From contig CAVORH010000006.1 of NCBI GenBank assembly GCA_963698565.1, positions 147,870-211,869 of the forward strand: 64,000 nucleotides of DNA, in the 5' to 3' direction. A program made the translations under genes and the position numbers. Positions 30,243 to 39,326 of this stretch are shown here, piece by piece. Source of the DNA: Sva-07 sp963698565 (GTDB taxonomy: Bacteria; Actinomycetota; Acidimicrobiia; Acidimicrobiales; Ilumatobacteraceae). The stretch's first letter is position 1. Each line of letters begins with the position of its first letter. The notes beneath the pieces are model-generated. The model saw only the letters and a program-made list of their open reading frames with translations. It was not told the DNA's origin and made no database searches.

Positions 30243-31459
30243 TCAGCTCGAAGCAACGCCGTCGAGATGCCGCCGATAGCGCTGCACGAGCCAGCGGTTG
30301 AATTGCACGTGGCTCTCCTCCTGCCACGAGTAGCGACCACGGGGAGCGAACCGCGAACGCAGGCCCCGCTGGACCTTCGTGGTCGCGTCCTGGTCCTGCT
30401 CGACGAACACCTGCACCCCGACGTCGGACAGCGTCAGCTTGTGCTCGAACAACGGGTCGTCGAGCGCTGAAGGGTGGAAGAGGTAGCCGATCTCGACATC
30501 GATCGTCTCCGGTCCGGTCGGACGCACCAGGAAGAAGAAGCACTGGTCGGGGGCCGTGCCGAAGCAGAGGGTCGGTGGGATCAGCGCGAACGTCGAGCGG
30601 GTTCGCTCCTCGTCGGTCAGCTTCGGGAACACCGGCATGATCGAACGGTGCGTCGCGTTGAAGCCGCCGTCGATGTGGGTGTACCACCGGCCCGGAAGAC
30701 GACGTTCGCGTCGGGGTCGTACTCCACCGGGAACTCGCTGAGGTTGCTCGGACAGAAGTCCTGCACGTACTGGTGGAGGCGGTTGGCGTGGTAGCCGTCG
30801 TTGAAGTTCTCGAACATCACCTTCCAGTTCCACGGCAGGTTCTCGAGCGTGAAGGTCCCCGGGCACACCGCGTCGGCGAGGTCGTAGTTGGCCGACGTAC
30901 GGCTCGTACTGGGCCAGCGTCGGGCCGAGCGGCGGCGCTTCGGTGTCGAGGTTGACGAACACGAAGCCCTGCCACAGCTCGACCGCGAGCGGCGGCAGCC
31001 CGTACTCCGACTTGTCGAAGTCGACGGTGCGCTCCATCGCCGGCGCGCCGAGCAGACGGCCGTCGAGCCCGTAGTTCCAGTGGTGGTACGGGCACTTGAA
31101 CGTCGTCGAGTTGCCCTCGCCGTCGCAGACCTGCATCGCCCGGTGCTGACACACCGCAGACAGGCGTGGACGTCACCGGCCTTGTCGCGGACGACGATGA
31201 TCGGCTCGTCGCAGATCGTGACCGTGAACCAGTCGCCGGGCTGGGGGATCCGCTCGGCGCGCCCGACACAGAGCCACTCCCTGGCGTACAGCGCGTCGCG
31301 TTCGAACTCGAGCACGTCGGGGGAGGTGTAGAGCTCCGGCGGGAGTGTCATCGCATCGGCGACGTCGACGATCGACGCGTCGAGATCAGCCATCAGCGCG
31401 TCGACCCCTTGCGGTCGACTGCCGGTTCGTCGGATGCTGACTCGTTCGGTACTGGTCAC
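30243..31459 (-). CDS. Rieske non-heme iron oxygenase, ring-hydroxylating type (frame breaks)
   Basis: The product (about 405 residues) has a Rieske domain with QHRAMQVCDG and FKCPYHHWNYGLDGRLLG (CxH/CxxH; the first Cys sits beside a frame change near 31155). The catalytic domain has MFENFNDGYHANRLHQYVQD, with the Asp/His/His iron site. Other frame changes are near 30890 and 30690. The length, the WHREWLCVGRAERIP-like start (AREWLCVGRAERIPQPGD) and the FENFNDGYH motif place it with larger ring-hydroxylating/N-demethylating oxygenases rather than the VanA-like one at 11814. No reductase or ferredoxin gene is nearby. The ATG overlaps the acyl-CoA synthetase stop. Confidence 0.84.
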
Positions 31460-33105
31460 GGGGAGGCCTCCGTCTGGTCGGGACTGATGGGCGGGTGGAG
31501 CGAGCCGGCGGACGATGCATCAGCACCGCCGCGCGCCGCTTCGGTGAGCAGGAACTTGCGGATCTTGCCCACGCTGGTGCGAGGAAGGTCGACGACGATC
31601 TCGTACCGGTGGGGACGCTTCGCCTTGCCGAGGCGCGACTCGGCCCATGCCTTGAGCTCGGCGACGAACTCGGCGAGCTCGTCGGGCTGGTCGATGATGC
31701 CGACACCGGGCGACGCGGCGGGCACCACGAATGCGACCGGCACCTCGTCACGGATCGGGTCCGGTGCGCCGACGACAACGGCGTCGAGCACGGCGGGATG
31801 TTCCATGAGCGCGGACTCGACCTCGACCACCGAGACGTTCTCGCCCGACACCTTCAACACGTCGGCTCGGCGACCGTCGAAGTGGAAGCGTCCGTCGTCG
31901 GCGCGCCACGCGCGGTCGCCGGTGAGGAACCAGCCGTCACGAAACGACGCCTCGGTGACCTCGGGGTCGTCGAGGTACTCGGCGAACAGCTCGATGCCAC
32001 GTCGACCCCCGACGACGATCTCGCCGATCTCCCGTGGACGGCAGGTGTCGCCGTTGGCGTCGACGATGTCGACAGCGCACCCTCGGGTGACGTCGCCCAT
32101 CGTGTCGGGACGAGGGTCGTCCGGTCGATCGGTGAGCACCGCCGGGATCGTCTCGGTCATCCCGTAGAGCTGACGCGGTCGGCATCCGAACCACTCGGAC
32201 AGCGTCTCGTACTGGTCGACAGCGAGGTTCTGGGCGAACCAGCAGTGCCGGAGCCGCAGCTCCGGGCCGCCGGGATCGGCTGGGCCGCCTCGGGCGAGGA
32301 TCATCCGCATCGGGCCGGCGAACAGGCTGGCATGCGTCGCACCGTGCCGTGCAGCCTGCGCCACGAAACCGCTCGCGGAGAACGTGTGCATCAGCGCGAC
32401 CCAGGCGCCGACCGCGATCGCCGAGGCGAAGGAGTAGTACTGCGCGTTCGCGTGGAAGAGCGGCAGGACGACCAGCTGGCGGTCGTCGGCACCCAGCTGC
32501 GCTGCCTCGGCCATCGTCGATCCGGCGAACGTGTAGTTGGCCTGCGTGATCACCACGCCCTTCGGTCGACCGGTCGTGCCGCTGGTGAACATCACCGCTG
32601 CCCGTCGCAGCGGATCCGTGACCGGTGCCGGGTCGAGGCCGACGGCGCCGACCAGGGTCGTGAGTTCGGCATCGGCCTCGTCGAGTTCGAACACGGTCGC
32701 GATGCGGCTCCCGGTGGCCGCCCCGGTCGCCGCCCGGTACACGGCGGCGCGATCGGCAGACACCAAGGCGACCGCCGGACGGGTTCGACCGATGTGGTCA
32801 GCCAACTCCGGAGCGGTCGCCATCGGATCGGACGGCACGATCCAGGTCCCGAGTCTGGCCGCGGCGATCCAGGCCACCACGAACGCCGGCGAGTTCGTCA
32901 GCACCAGGTGGACCGGGGCGTCGGGACCGACGCCTGCGTCGGCGAACGTCGACGCAACCCGGCTCGCCAGGTCGTCGAACGCTGCGTAGGTCCAGTCGGT
33001 CACCGTGCCGTCGGGCGCTTCGAAGGTCAGGAACGGACGCGCTCCATGAGCTTCGACCGTACGAGCCCACAGCTCGGAGAACGTGACCTCCCCCGCGGCG
33101 ACCAT
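31456..33105 (-). CDS. AMP-dependent acyl-CoA synthetase
   Basis: An ANL-superfamily adenylating enzyme of 549 residues that activates a carboxylic acid to an acyl-AMP and then a CoA thioester. Motifs include the AMP-binding loop FTSGTTGRPKGVV, YGMTETIPAV, the hinge region FLTGDRAWRADDGRFHFDGRRADVLK followed by SGENVSVVEVES, and the catalytic Lys region PRTSVGKIRKFLL near the C-terminus. I choose ATG 33105 (MVAAGEVTFSELW), 4 bp after the hydantoinase B stop, because the upstream extension is low-complexity Arg-rich text. It may activate an acid produced by the hydantoinase or oxygenase step. The substrate is unknown. Confidence 0.88.
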   Translation of the reverse strand: MVAAGEVTFSELWARTVEAHGARPFLTFEAPDGTVTDWTYAAFDDLASRVASTFADAGVGPDAPVHLVLTNSPAFVVAWIAAARLGTWIVPSDPMATAPELADHIGRTRPAVALVSADRAAVYRAATGAATGSRIATVFELDEADAELTTLVGAVGLDPAPVTDPLRRAAVMFTSGTTGRPKGVVITQANYTFAGSTMAEAAQLGADDRQLVVLPLFHANAQYYSFASAIAVGAWVALMHTFSASGFVAQAARHGATHASLFAGPMRMILARGGPADPGGPELRLRHCWFAQNLAVDQYETLSEWFGCRPRQLYGMTETIPAVLTDRPDDPRPDTMGDVTRGCAVDIVDANGDTCRPREIGEIVVGGRRGIELFAEYLDDPEVTEASFRDGWFLTGDRAWRADDGRFHFDGRRADVLKVSGENVSVVEVESALMEHPAVLDAVVVGAPDPIRDEVPVAFVVPAASPGVGIIDQPDELAEFVAELKAWAESRLGKAKRPHRYEIVVDLPRTSVGKIRKFLLTEAARGGADASSAGSLHPPISPDQTEASP

Positions 33106-33109
33106 CGGT

Positions 33110-34735
33110 TCAGCCCGTGCCGCCGTTCGCGTCCCCGGTCGTCGCCGCGCCGTAGCCACCGCCACCAGGGAGATCCAGGCGCACGATGTCGCTCGGGCCG
33201 AGTGTCACCCTGGCCTGGGTGGTGACCGCTTCGCCGTTGACGCTGAATGCCCCGGCAGCACCGGGCTCGCCGCCGAACAGACCGAGCGGGGGTTCCGCGA
33301 GCCGACTGGTGACGGCGTTGAGTTGCCAGGGCCGCGTGGTGTCGACCTCGAACTCGATGGTCTGGCCGAGCCCGCCGGTCTGCGCACCTCGCCCACCGGA
33401 GCCTTCGCGCAGCGCCTTCCTGGTGAACCGGATCGGTGCGGAGGCTTCGACGACCTCGATCGGAACGGCTGCGACCCCGGTGGGGTACGAGCAGGCATCG
33501 AGACCGGGCTTGGTCGCCCGTGCGCCGACACCGCCGGCGTAGGTGAACATCGCCGTGATGAACGGGCTGCCGTCGTCGTGGTTGCCGCTGACCTGCATCG
33601 TCCACACCGCACCGGACCCCTCGGCCATGGCAGCCTCGGGCCTCACCTGTGCGAGCGCCTTGAGCAAGGCGTTGGGGAGGAACATGCCGACCACGTGGCG
33701 CGCGGTGCACGGCTGCGGAGACACCGCGTTCACGATCGAGCCCTCGGGGGCGATCATCTCGATCGGGGCGAGGCTGCCGTGGTTGTTGGGAATGTCGGGG
33801 TTGAGCACCGACCGCACCGTGAACGTCGTGTAGGCGTGGGTGTAGTTCTTGACGACGTTGATGCCCCACGGGCTGGCGTCGGCGGAGCCGGTGTAGTCGA
33901 CGATGATCGTGCCGGTGTCGGTGTCGACGGTGAGCGCGCACCGGATCTCGATCTCGCTGCCGTCGGCGAGGTCGAGCAGCGCCGACGACGTGTAGGTGCC
34001 GGCAGGGAGTTCCCGGATACCGGCGCGGGTCGCGTCCTCCGATCGCCGGATGATCTCGTCCGCGAGATCCTCGATGTCGTCGAGGTCGTGTTGGTCACAC
34101 AGCGCCTGCAGTCGCTGCGCGCCGATCTCGCCCGACGCCATCTGTGCATGCAGGTCACCGCCCATGTGGTCGGGCTGGCGAACGTTGGACAGGATGAACT
34201 TCCAGACGTCGTCGTTGCGTTCGCCACGCTTCATCAGCTTGACGATCGGGATCCACAGTCCCTCTTCGAACACGTCACGTCCACCGGCGCCGATGCCGTA
34301 GCCACCGACGTCGGTGTGGTGGATGGTGGAACCGAACAGCGCGATGATCCGCCCGCCCCGCCACACCGGGACGAGCACGGTCACGTCGAGCAACTGCCCG
34401 GCGGTCTTGTACGGGTCGTTGGTGATCAGGATGTCGCCCTCGTCGAGGTCGTCGAGGGGATACTCGTCGAGGATGTTGACAACGGCCATCGCCAGGCTGT
34501 TGATGTGGCCCGGTGTACCGGTGACCGCCTGGGCGACCATGCGTCCGCGCCGGTCGAACACCGCGTTTGCCAGGTCGCCGGCCTCACGCACGATCGGGCT
34601 GAACGCCGATCGCTGCAGCGCCTTCGCCTGCTCGTTGACCGTCGCGATCAAACTCTGCCAACAGATCTCGAGTTCGATCGGATCGAACACGCGTGGGCCT
34701 TCGCCAGTCCGGGCGTCGTCGATCGTGGCGGTCAT
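33110..34735 (-). CDS. hyuB: Hydantoinase B / oxoprolinase family protein (HyuB)
   Basis: The 541-residue product is the B subunit of ATP-dependent hydantoinase, N-methylhydantoinase, 5-oxoprolinase or the related acetophenone/acetone carboxylases. Landmarks are FDPIELEICWQSLIATVNEQA, FSPIVREAGDLANAVFD, GTPGHINSL, DEGDILITNDPYKTAGQLLDVTV, FGSTIHHTDVGG, EGLWIPIVKLM, YTGSADASPWGIN and LDLPGGGGYG. The gene is intact, and its ATG overlaps the stop of the A-subunit gene. Together with HyuA it would open a cyclic amide or ureide ring with ATP hydrolysis. The carboxylase alternative cannot be excluded, but no gamma subunit gene is present. Confidence 0.9.
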   Translation of the reverse strand: MTATIDDARTGEGPRVFDPIELEICWQSLIATVNEQAKALQRSAFSPIVREAGDLANAVFDRRGRMVAQAVTGTPGHINSLAMAVVNILDEYPLDDLDEGDILITNDPYKTAGQLLDVTVLVPVWRGGRIIALFGSTIHHTDVGGYGIGAGGRDVFEEGLWIPIVKLMKRGERNDDVWKFILSNVRQPDHMGGDLHAQMASGEIGAQRLQALCDQHDLDDIEDLADEIIRRSEDATRAGIRELPAGTYTSSALLDLADGSEIEIRCALTVDTDTGTIIVDYTGSADASPWGINVVKNYTHAYTTFTVRSVLNPDIPNNHGSLAPIEMIAPEGSIVNAVSPQPCTARHVVGMFLPNALLKALAQVRPEAAMAEGSGAVWTMQVSGNHDDGSPFITAMFTYAGGVGARATKPGLDACSYPTGVAAVPIEVVEASAPIRFTRKALREGSGGRGAQTGGLGQTIEFEVDTTRPWQLNAVTSRLAEPPLGLFGGEPGAAGAFSVNGEAVTTQARVTLGPSDIVRLDLPGGGGYGAATTGDANGGTG

Positions 34736-36828
34736 GGGCGTGCTCCAGTCGATGCGTTGCGGGTGGCGATCAGGCTGCCGTCGGGGCCGACTTCGACCGA
34801 CCAGCCGGGTCGGATCACTGCGGTGGTCTCGCGTTCTTCGACGATCGCCGGGCCGTCGAAGGTGTCGCCGGCACCGAGTTCGCTGCGACGGTAGACCGGT
34901 GTCTCGACCGGATCGTGCGCCCGCGAGAAGACCACGGGCCGGTGGGCGAACGGTGCACCACCCGAGCCGCTGGCCGCCGGGTCGGGCTCGACGGGGTCGG
35001 CGGCCGCCGACACGGCGAGACGCCAGGTGACGATCTCGACTGCGACGTCGGGAATCGTGAGCCCGAAGATGCGCCGGTACTCGGCCTCGAACGCGTCCAG
35101 GACGGCTCGGTCGTCGCCCGGCCAGGCGTCACCCTCACCGATCCAGACCGTGACCTCGTTGCCCTGGCCCGCGTAACGGGCATCGACGCCGTACCGGAAC
35201 CCGACGGCATCGGCCGACGAGCCGGCTGCTGCGAGCACGCGACGGCCCTCGTCGCGAAGCGTGTCGAGCAACGCATCGCGCTCGGCCGCATCGATCTGAT
35301 CGAGACGCCGCGGCATCGAACGTGCAAGATCGATCCGCACCGGTGAGACCAGCGTGCCGAACGCCGACAGCACGCTCGCGTTCACGGGGAAGATCACCCG
35401 ATCGGAATCCAGGAGCTCCGCGACGCCGCATGCGTGAACCGGTCCGGCACCGCCGAACGCCAACAGCGACACACCGCGCAGGTCGACGCCCTGCTCCACG
35501 GCATGCATCCGAGCCGCGGCGGCCATGTTCTGGTTGACGATCTCGTGGATTCCCGCGGCGACGTCGACCGCGGTGAGGTCGAGCGTGTCACCGAGGCCAT
35601 CAGCGGCCGTCCGGGCCGCCGCGTCGTCGAGTGGCATGTCGCCGCCGAGGAACGACGCAGGGTCGAGCATGCCGAGCAGGACATCGGCGTCGGTGACGGC
35701 CACCTGGGTGCCGCCGCGGCCGTAGGAGACCGGGCCGGGTTCGGCACCGGCCGACTCCGGGCCGACCTTGAGCAATCCGAACTGGTCGACGTGAGCGAGC
35801 GAGCCGCCGCCGGCACCGATCTCGACGAGGTCGACCGAGGGCACCGAACACGGGAACCCGGACCCCTTCTTGAAGCGGTACACGCGGGCGACCTCGAACA
35901 CGTTCGTGAGCTCCGGCTCGCCCTGGTCGATCAGACACGCCTTGGCCGTCGTGCCACCCATGTCGAAGCACAGCAGCCGCTCCTCGCCCAGGCGGCGAGC
36001 GAACCAGCTCCCGGCGAGCGCACCAGCGGCCGGACCACTCTCGACGAGGCGGATCGGGACACGCGCGGCGTCGTCGGCCGACACCACACCACCGTTCGAC
36101 AGCATCATCAGCACCGAGCCGCCGAACCCCTCACCCGACAGCCACTTCTGCAGCTCGTCGAGGTACGGGCCGATCACCGGCATCGTCGCCGCATTGCAGG
36201 CCGTGGTGACCATGCGCGGATACTCACGGATCTGCGGCGAGACATCGGCCGAGACACAGACGGGCACGCCCAACTCCCGTTCGAGGTGCGCTGCGATCGC
36301 CCGCTCGTTCGCGCCGTTCACGTAGGCATTGAGCAAACAGACCCCGACCGACTCGACGTCCATCGCACGGAGTTGCTCGGTGATCGCTTCGAGCTGCTCG
36401 GCCGATGGCTCGACGAGCACCTCGCCCGTCGCGTTCGTGCGTTCGACGATCTCGACGGTGCGATCGCGCGGGATCGGCGGCGGCGGGAACTCGATCTGCA
36501 GGTCGTACATGTCGTAGCGGTGCTCGTCACGGATCAGCAGCGTGTCACCGAAACCGGCCGTGGTGACCAGTCCCGCACGGCCGGTCTTGCCCTCGATCAA
36601 CGCGTTGGTGATCAAGGTCGTGGCATGCACGATCGGTGCCGTGACATCGGCGGGGCGGACGCCGGCGCGACGCAGCAGCGCATTGACACCGGTCCGCACC
36701 CCGTCGAGCGGATTCGACGGCGTCGTCAACGTCTTGTCGACGATGACATCGCCGGTGGACGCGTCGACGAGCACCACATCGGTGAACGTGCCCCCGATGT
36801 CGACTGCGAGACGCCAGTCAGCGGTCAT
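34732..36828 (-). CDS. hyuA: Hydantoinase A / oxoprolinase family protein (HyuA)
   Basis: The 698-residue ATPase subunit has the two actin-fold phosphate loops, WRLAVDIGGTFTDVVLVD at the N-terminus and LLCFDMGGTTAKACLID in the middle. It also has HATTLITNALIEGK, SADVSPQIREYPRMVTTACNA, MLSNGGVVSADDA, ESGPAAGALAGSWF, IGAGGGSLAHVD and GGAGPVHACGVAELL. The gene is intact at the usual length. It phosphorylates the cyclic imide or lactam so that ring opening becomes favourable. Its stop and start overlap hyuB and the cupin gene by ATGA, so four or more genes form one coupled unit. Confidence 0.92.
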   Translation of the reverse strand: MTADWRLAVDIGGTFTDVVLVDASTGDVIVDKTLTTPSNPLDGVRTGVNALLRRAGVRPADVTAPIVHATTLITNALIEGKTGRAGLVTTAGFGDTLLIRDEHRYDMYDLQIEFPPPPIPRDRTVEIVERTNATGEVLVEPSAEQLEAITEQLRAMDVESVGVCLLNAYVNGANERAIAAHLERELGVPVCVSADVSPQIREYPRMVTTACNAATMPVIGPYLDELQKWLSGEGFGGSVLMMLSNGGVVSADDAARVPIRLVESGPAAGALAGSWFARRLGEERLLCFDMGGTTAKACLIDQGEPELTNVFEVARVYRFKKGSGFPCSVPSVDLVEIGAGGGSLAHVDQFGLLKVGPESAGAEPGPVSYGRGGTQVAVTDADVLLGMLDPASFLGGDMPLDDAAARTAADGLGDTLDLTAVDVAAGIHEIVNQNMAAAARMHAVEQGVDLRGVSLLAFGGAGPVHACGVAELLDSDRVIFPVNASVLSAFGTLVSPVRIDLARSMPRRLDQIDAAERDALLDTLRDEGRRVLAAAGSSADAVGFRYGVDARYAGQGNEVTVWIGEGDAWPGDDRAVLDAFEAEYRRIFGLTIPDVAVEIVTWRLAVSAAADPVEPDPAASGSGGAPFAHRPVVFSRAHDPVETPVYRRSELGAGDTFDGPAIVEERETTAVIRPGWSVEVGPDGSLIATRNASTGARP

Positions 36829-37259
36829 GACGCATCTCCATCACGGGCAGAGGCGGCGACGGCAGCGGCGGCAGCGACGAAATCCTGGCGAGGCGGCGAG
36901 AACACGTCGAGGATCCAGCACTCGTCGTACTCGTCGTCGCCGATGAAGATCGAATCTCCGTGCCAGATCGAGGTGGGCGCGAGGTAGACGTCCCCGGCGC
37001 GAAGCACGCTGCGCTGGTCGGTGTCGATGTCGCCGATGCGGAAGTCGAGCGCACCGCGCATGATGATCCCCAGCTGCTCGTGGTTCTCGTGATGGTGCAT
37101 GATCGAGCCCGTTGCGCCCCCGGCTATCCGCCAGAAGCAGAGCTGCAGGTGTTCACCCGTGATGATGCGTCGGCGGAAGCCCACTCGATCGGTCTCCGCG
37201 AACTGATCGTCGTCGAAGAAGTGGCAGTACTGGTTCGCGAGCTGGCCGATGTTCGTCAT
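36825..37259 (-). CDS. Small cupin-domain protein
   Basis: A 144-residue single cupin. The metal site appears as SIMHHHENHEQLGIIMRG (HxH...E), and a second cupin motif is in LRAGDVYLAPTSIWHGD. The fold could isomerise or oxygenate a small intermediate, or bind a ligand. The start ATG at 37259 overlaps the VOC stop; the upstream reading frame is not protein-like. Confidence 0.82.
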   Translation of the reverse strand: MTNIGQLANQYCHFFDDDQFAETDRVGFRRRIITGEHLQLCFWRIAGGATGSIMHHHENHEQLGIIMRGALDFRIGDIDTDQRSVLRAGDVYLAPTSIWHGDSIFIGDDEYDECWILDVFSPPRQDFVAAAAAVAASARDGDAS

Positions 37260-37807
37260 GCTTCGTCCCCAGCTCCGGGAGCGGTGCGGTGGGCTGCCAC
37301 CGCCGACGCCGGTGGCGGCCACGCAGATCGATGGGTGGTCGACCACCGGTCGCCGCCGAACTGCGCTGCGTCACGGGCGAGATCGAGCGGCGCCACGATC
37401 GCCTGGTGCTCGGCAGCGCCCCACTCGTCTGGCGGCACCAGCCACATCACCTCGAACTCGATGCCATCGGGATCGTGTGCATACAGGCTCTTGTTGACGC
37501 CGTGATCCGAGGCACCCCTGAGCGCACCGACCTCGGCAAGGCGACGGCGATGCTCCTCGAGATCGTCGAGCGTCGGCACCTCCCAGGCCAGGTGGTACAG
37601 ACCGACCGTGCTGCGTCCCGCCGACGAGTCACCCGCGCCGCTTCCGATCGTGAAACACGCCAAGTCGTGGTGATTGCCCGAGCCGGGTGCCCGCATGAAC
37701 ACGTAGGCGCCCCCCGGCTCGGCAACGACGGTCTCGAAACCGAGCACGTCCTCGTAGAACTGCTGCTGGCGGCGCGCATCGCGCACGTACAGCACTGCGT
37801 GGTTCAT
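37256..37807 (-). CDS. VOC-family (glyoxalase/dioxygenase fold) protein
   Basis: A 183-residue vicinal-oxygen-chelate protein with the beta-alpha-beta start MNHAVLYVRDARRQQQFYEDVLGF, a metal-binding His (HHDLACFTIG or YHLAWEV) and the C-terminal GVNKSLYAHDPDGIEFEVMW with the metal Glu. It is the first gene of the unit VOC-cupin-hyuA-hyuB-acyl-CoA synthetase-Rieske oxygenase. Start ATG at 37807 is preferred over the nearby ATG at 37819. Operator copy 4 lies 48 bp upstream. Confidence 0.83.
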   Translation of the reverse strand: MNHAVLYVRDARRQQQFYEDVLGFETVVAEPGGAYVFMRAPGSGNHHDLACFTIGSGAGDSSAGRSTVGLYHLAWEVPTLDDLEEHRRRLAEVGALRGASDHGVNKSLYAHDPDGIEFEVMWLVPPDEWGAAEHQAIVAPLDLARDAAQFGGDRWSTTHRSAWPPPASAVAAHRTAPGAGDEA

Positions 37808-37854
37808 GCCGGTGATCACTCGAACAGCCTCCGTTCATCGCCGAACAGTCTCTC

Positions 37855-37873
37855 GGTCTGATGGTCAGACCAT
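37855..37873. promoter_or_regulatory. GntR/FadR-type operator copy 4 (hydantoinase unit), best match
   Basis: GGTCTGATGGTCAGACCAT contains two nested palindromes, GGTCTGA-TGG-TCAGACC and ATGGTCAGACCAT. It is used here as the reference for the motif. The core TGGTCAGACCA matches the general TGGTnnnACCA pattern of FadR/PdhR-type GntR regulators. Confidence 0.8.
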
Positions 37874-37950
37874 AATCGGCCGACGCAGCGACCGCCAGTG
37901 GAACCTGAGATCGGTTCCCGAGCGCTGGACCGAGAGCGCCGGCTCGGCGA

Positions 37951-38688
37951 TCAGACGAGGCGATCGATCATGCCGCGTTCGACGGCGGCCAGGTGGGCGG
38001 TTCCCTCGGCGAGCGCTGCCTGCACGTCGCCGGACGCGACCGCGGAGGCCAACGCCGCATGCTGTACCGCAGCATCACCGACGATGCGGCGCACCTCGTC
38101 GCGATTGACATCGTCGGAGAGCAGCGACTCGATCCCTTCGGATCGGAACAGTCGTGCGAGCACCTTGTTGTAGACCTCGACCAGCAGAGGATTGCCACAC
38201 GCCCGAGCGATCAGGGAATGGAACTCCTGATCGAGTCGACGGAAGTCCTGCAACGTCATGTCCGTGCGGAACTGTTCCGCGAGCGCACGAATCCCCGCTC
38301 GTTGCGTGTCGTCGGCTCGACAGGTCGCCAGCTCGATGATCGGCACCTCCAGCAACCGTCGCGTCTCGAAGAGTTGGCGGACGAACTCCTTGCGATCGTC
38401 GACCGGGTCGAACGTGACATCGGGCAACCGCTCGACGACGAAGGACCGGTTCCCGCGCCGCTCGATCACACCGAGCGACAGCAGACCCTGCATCGCCTCC
38501 CGAACCGAGGTGCGCGCGACCTTGAACTGTTCCGACAACGCCCGCTCCGAGGGCACCCGAGCACCCGGCTCCATCGTGCCGTTCAGAATTCGCTCGAGGA
38601 GCTGGTCACGAATCTGGGCGCTGAGGGTTTCACGCGTGACCGGCTCGAAGGTGGCCGTGGATGCGGTCGGATCGGTCGTCAGGGTCAT
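37951..38688 (-). CDS. GntR-family (FadR/FCD) transcriptional regulator
   Basis: A 245-residue regulator with an N-terminal winged helix (LSAQIRDQLLERILNGTMEPGARVP, SERALSEQFKVARTSVREAMQGL, GVIERRGNRSFVV). The C-terminal all-helical FCD ligand domain shows RQLFETRRLLEVPIIELA, LDQEFHSLIARACGNPLL and QHAALASAVASGDVQAA. FCD regulators usually repress catabolic genes and let go when a carboxylate metabolite binds with a metal. I choose ATG 38688 (MTLTTDPTAS); the longer reading from 38892 would cross two operator-like sites. It sits between the divergent VOC unit and the minus-strand island, and is the obvious candidate to bind operator copies 1-6. Confidence 0.88.
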   Translation of the reverse strand: MTLTTDPTASTATFEPVTRETLSAQIRDQLLERILNGTMEPGARVPSERALSEQFKVARTSVREAMQGLLSLGVIERRGNRSFVVERLPDVTFDPVDDRKEFVRQLFETRRLLEVPIIELATCRADDTQRAGIRALAEQFRTDMTLQDFRRLDQEFHSLIARACGNPLLVEVYNKVLARLFRSEGIESLLSDDVNRDEVRRIVGDAAVQHAALASAVASGDVQAALAEGTAHLAAVERGMIDRLV

Positions 38689-38706
38689 CAGCGCTGGTGC
38701 AACAAC

Positions 38707-38725
38707 GGTCCGAACGTCAGACCAT
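38707..38725. promoter_or_regulatory. GntR/FadR-type operator copy 6 (regulator's own promoter)
   Basis: GGTCCGAACGTCAGACCAT matches 16 of 19 positions of copy 4 and keeps the right half GTCAGACCAT. It lies 19 bp upstream of the regulator ATG, which suggests autoregulation. Confidence 0.5.
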
Positions 38726-38798
38726 CGATCGAACACTAGCTCAGGTGTCCCGACGGTCGGTGCTCCTGCGGCGACGCGCCTCGACGTCGATGCGCCTT

Positions 38799-38817
38799 CT
38801 GGTCTGACCATCAGACC
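38799..38817. promoter_or_regulatory. GntR/FadR-type operator copy 5 (plus-strand VOC unit)
   Basis: Read on the minus strand it is GGTCTGATGGTCAGACCAG, one mismatch from copy 4. It lies 17 bp upstream of the VOC start at 38835 and in the divergent intergenic region with the regulator gene. Confidence 0.78.
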
Positions 38818-38834
38818 TTTGCTACAGTCGACGC

Positions 38835-39326
38835 ATGGTCTACCCCAACACCTTGATCTTCGTCGACTTCCCGGCGAGCGACCCCGAGGCATCCGCAGAG
38901 TTCTACGAAGCGGTCTTCGGCTGGGAGGTCGAACCCCGGCCGGCGAACGTCTTCCACCGGATCGTGCCCGGTCAGAACTTCCAGGTCGACGACGGCACGC
39001 AAGGGCCCACCGGCAACTTGCACATGGGCATCTTCAACGTCGCCAACGCACGACCCCATCCCGACCCCGACGGTGCCGAGCCCCGTCACCTGGCGCCTCC
39101 CGGTCGCCGGCCGCGGGTGTGGATCCTGGTGAGCGAGGACGATTCGGTCGAACGGATCCTCGACGAGGCCACCTCGAGAGGCGCCACGCTGCTGTGGAAG
39201 GACCACTACTGGGCCGAGTTCAACGGCTTCAATGCCGCCTTCGACGACCCGTGGGGCAACACCTTCGTCCTGTGGACCAAAGCCGGCGACGACCCGCAGA
39301 TCCCCGAGGGCTGGACCCATGAGTGA
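38835..39326 (+). CDS. VOC-family protein
   Basis: A 163-residue protein with MVYPNTLIFVDFPASDPEASAEFYEAVFGWEVEPR, a typical two-module VOC start, and FNAAFDDPWGNTFVLWTKA near the end. It is the first gene of a short divergent unit controlled, by position, by operator copy 5. The next VOC gene overlaps its stop. Confidence 0.84.
   Translation: MVYPNTLIFVDFPASDPEASAEFYEAVFGWEVEPRPANVFHRIVPGQNFQVDDGTQGPTGNLHMGIFNVANARPHPDPDGAEPRHLAPPGRRPRVWILVSEDDSVERILDEATSRGATLLWKDHYWAEFNGFNAAFDDPWGNTFVLWTKAGDDPQIPEGWTHE

Noticed and set aside
35434..36987. A 517-residue plus-strand frame opposite hyuA
   Set aside because: It is a shadow of the intact hydantoinase A gene and shows no recognisable motif.
38689..38892. 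N-terminal extension of the GntR regulator
   Set aside because: It would cross operator copies 5 and 6 and the promoter of the divergent VOC gene, and its sequence does not look like protein.
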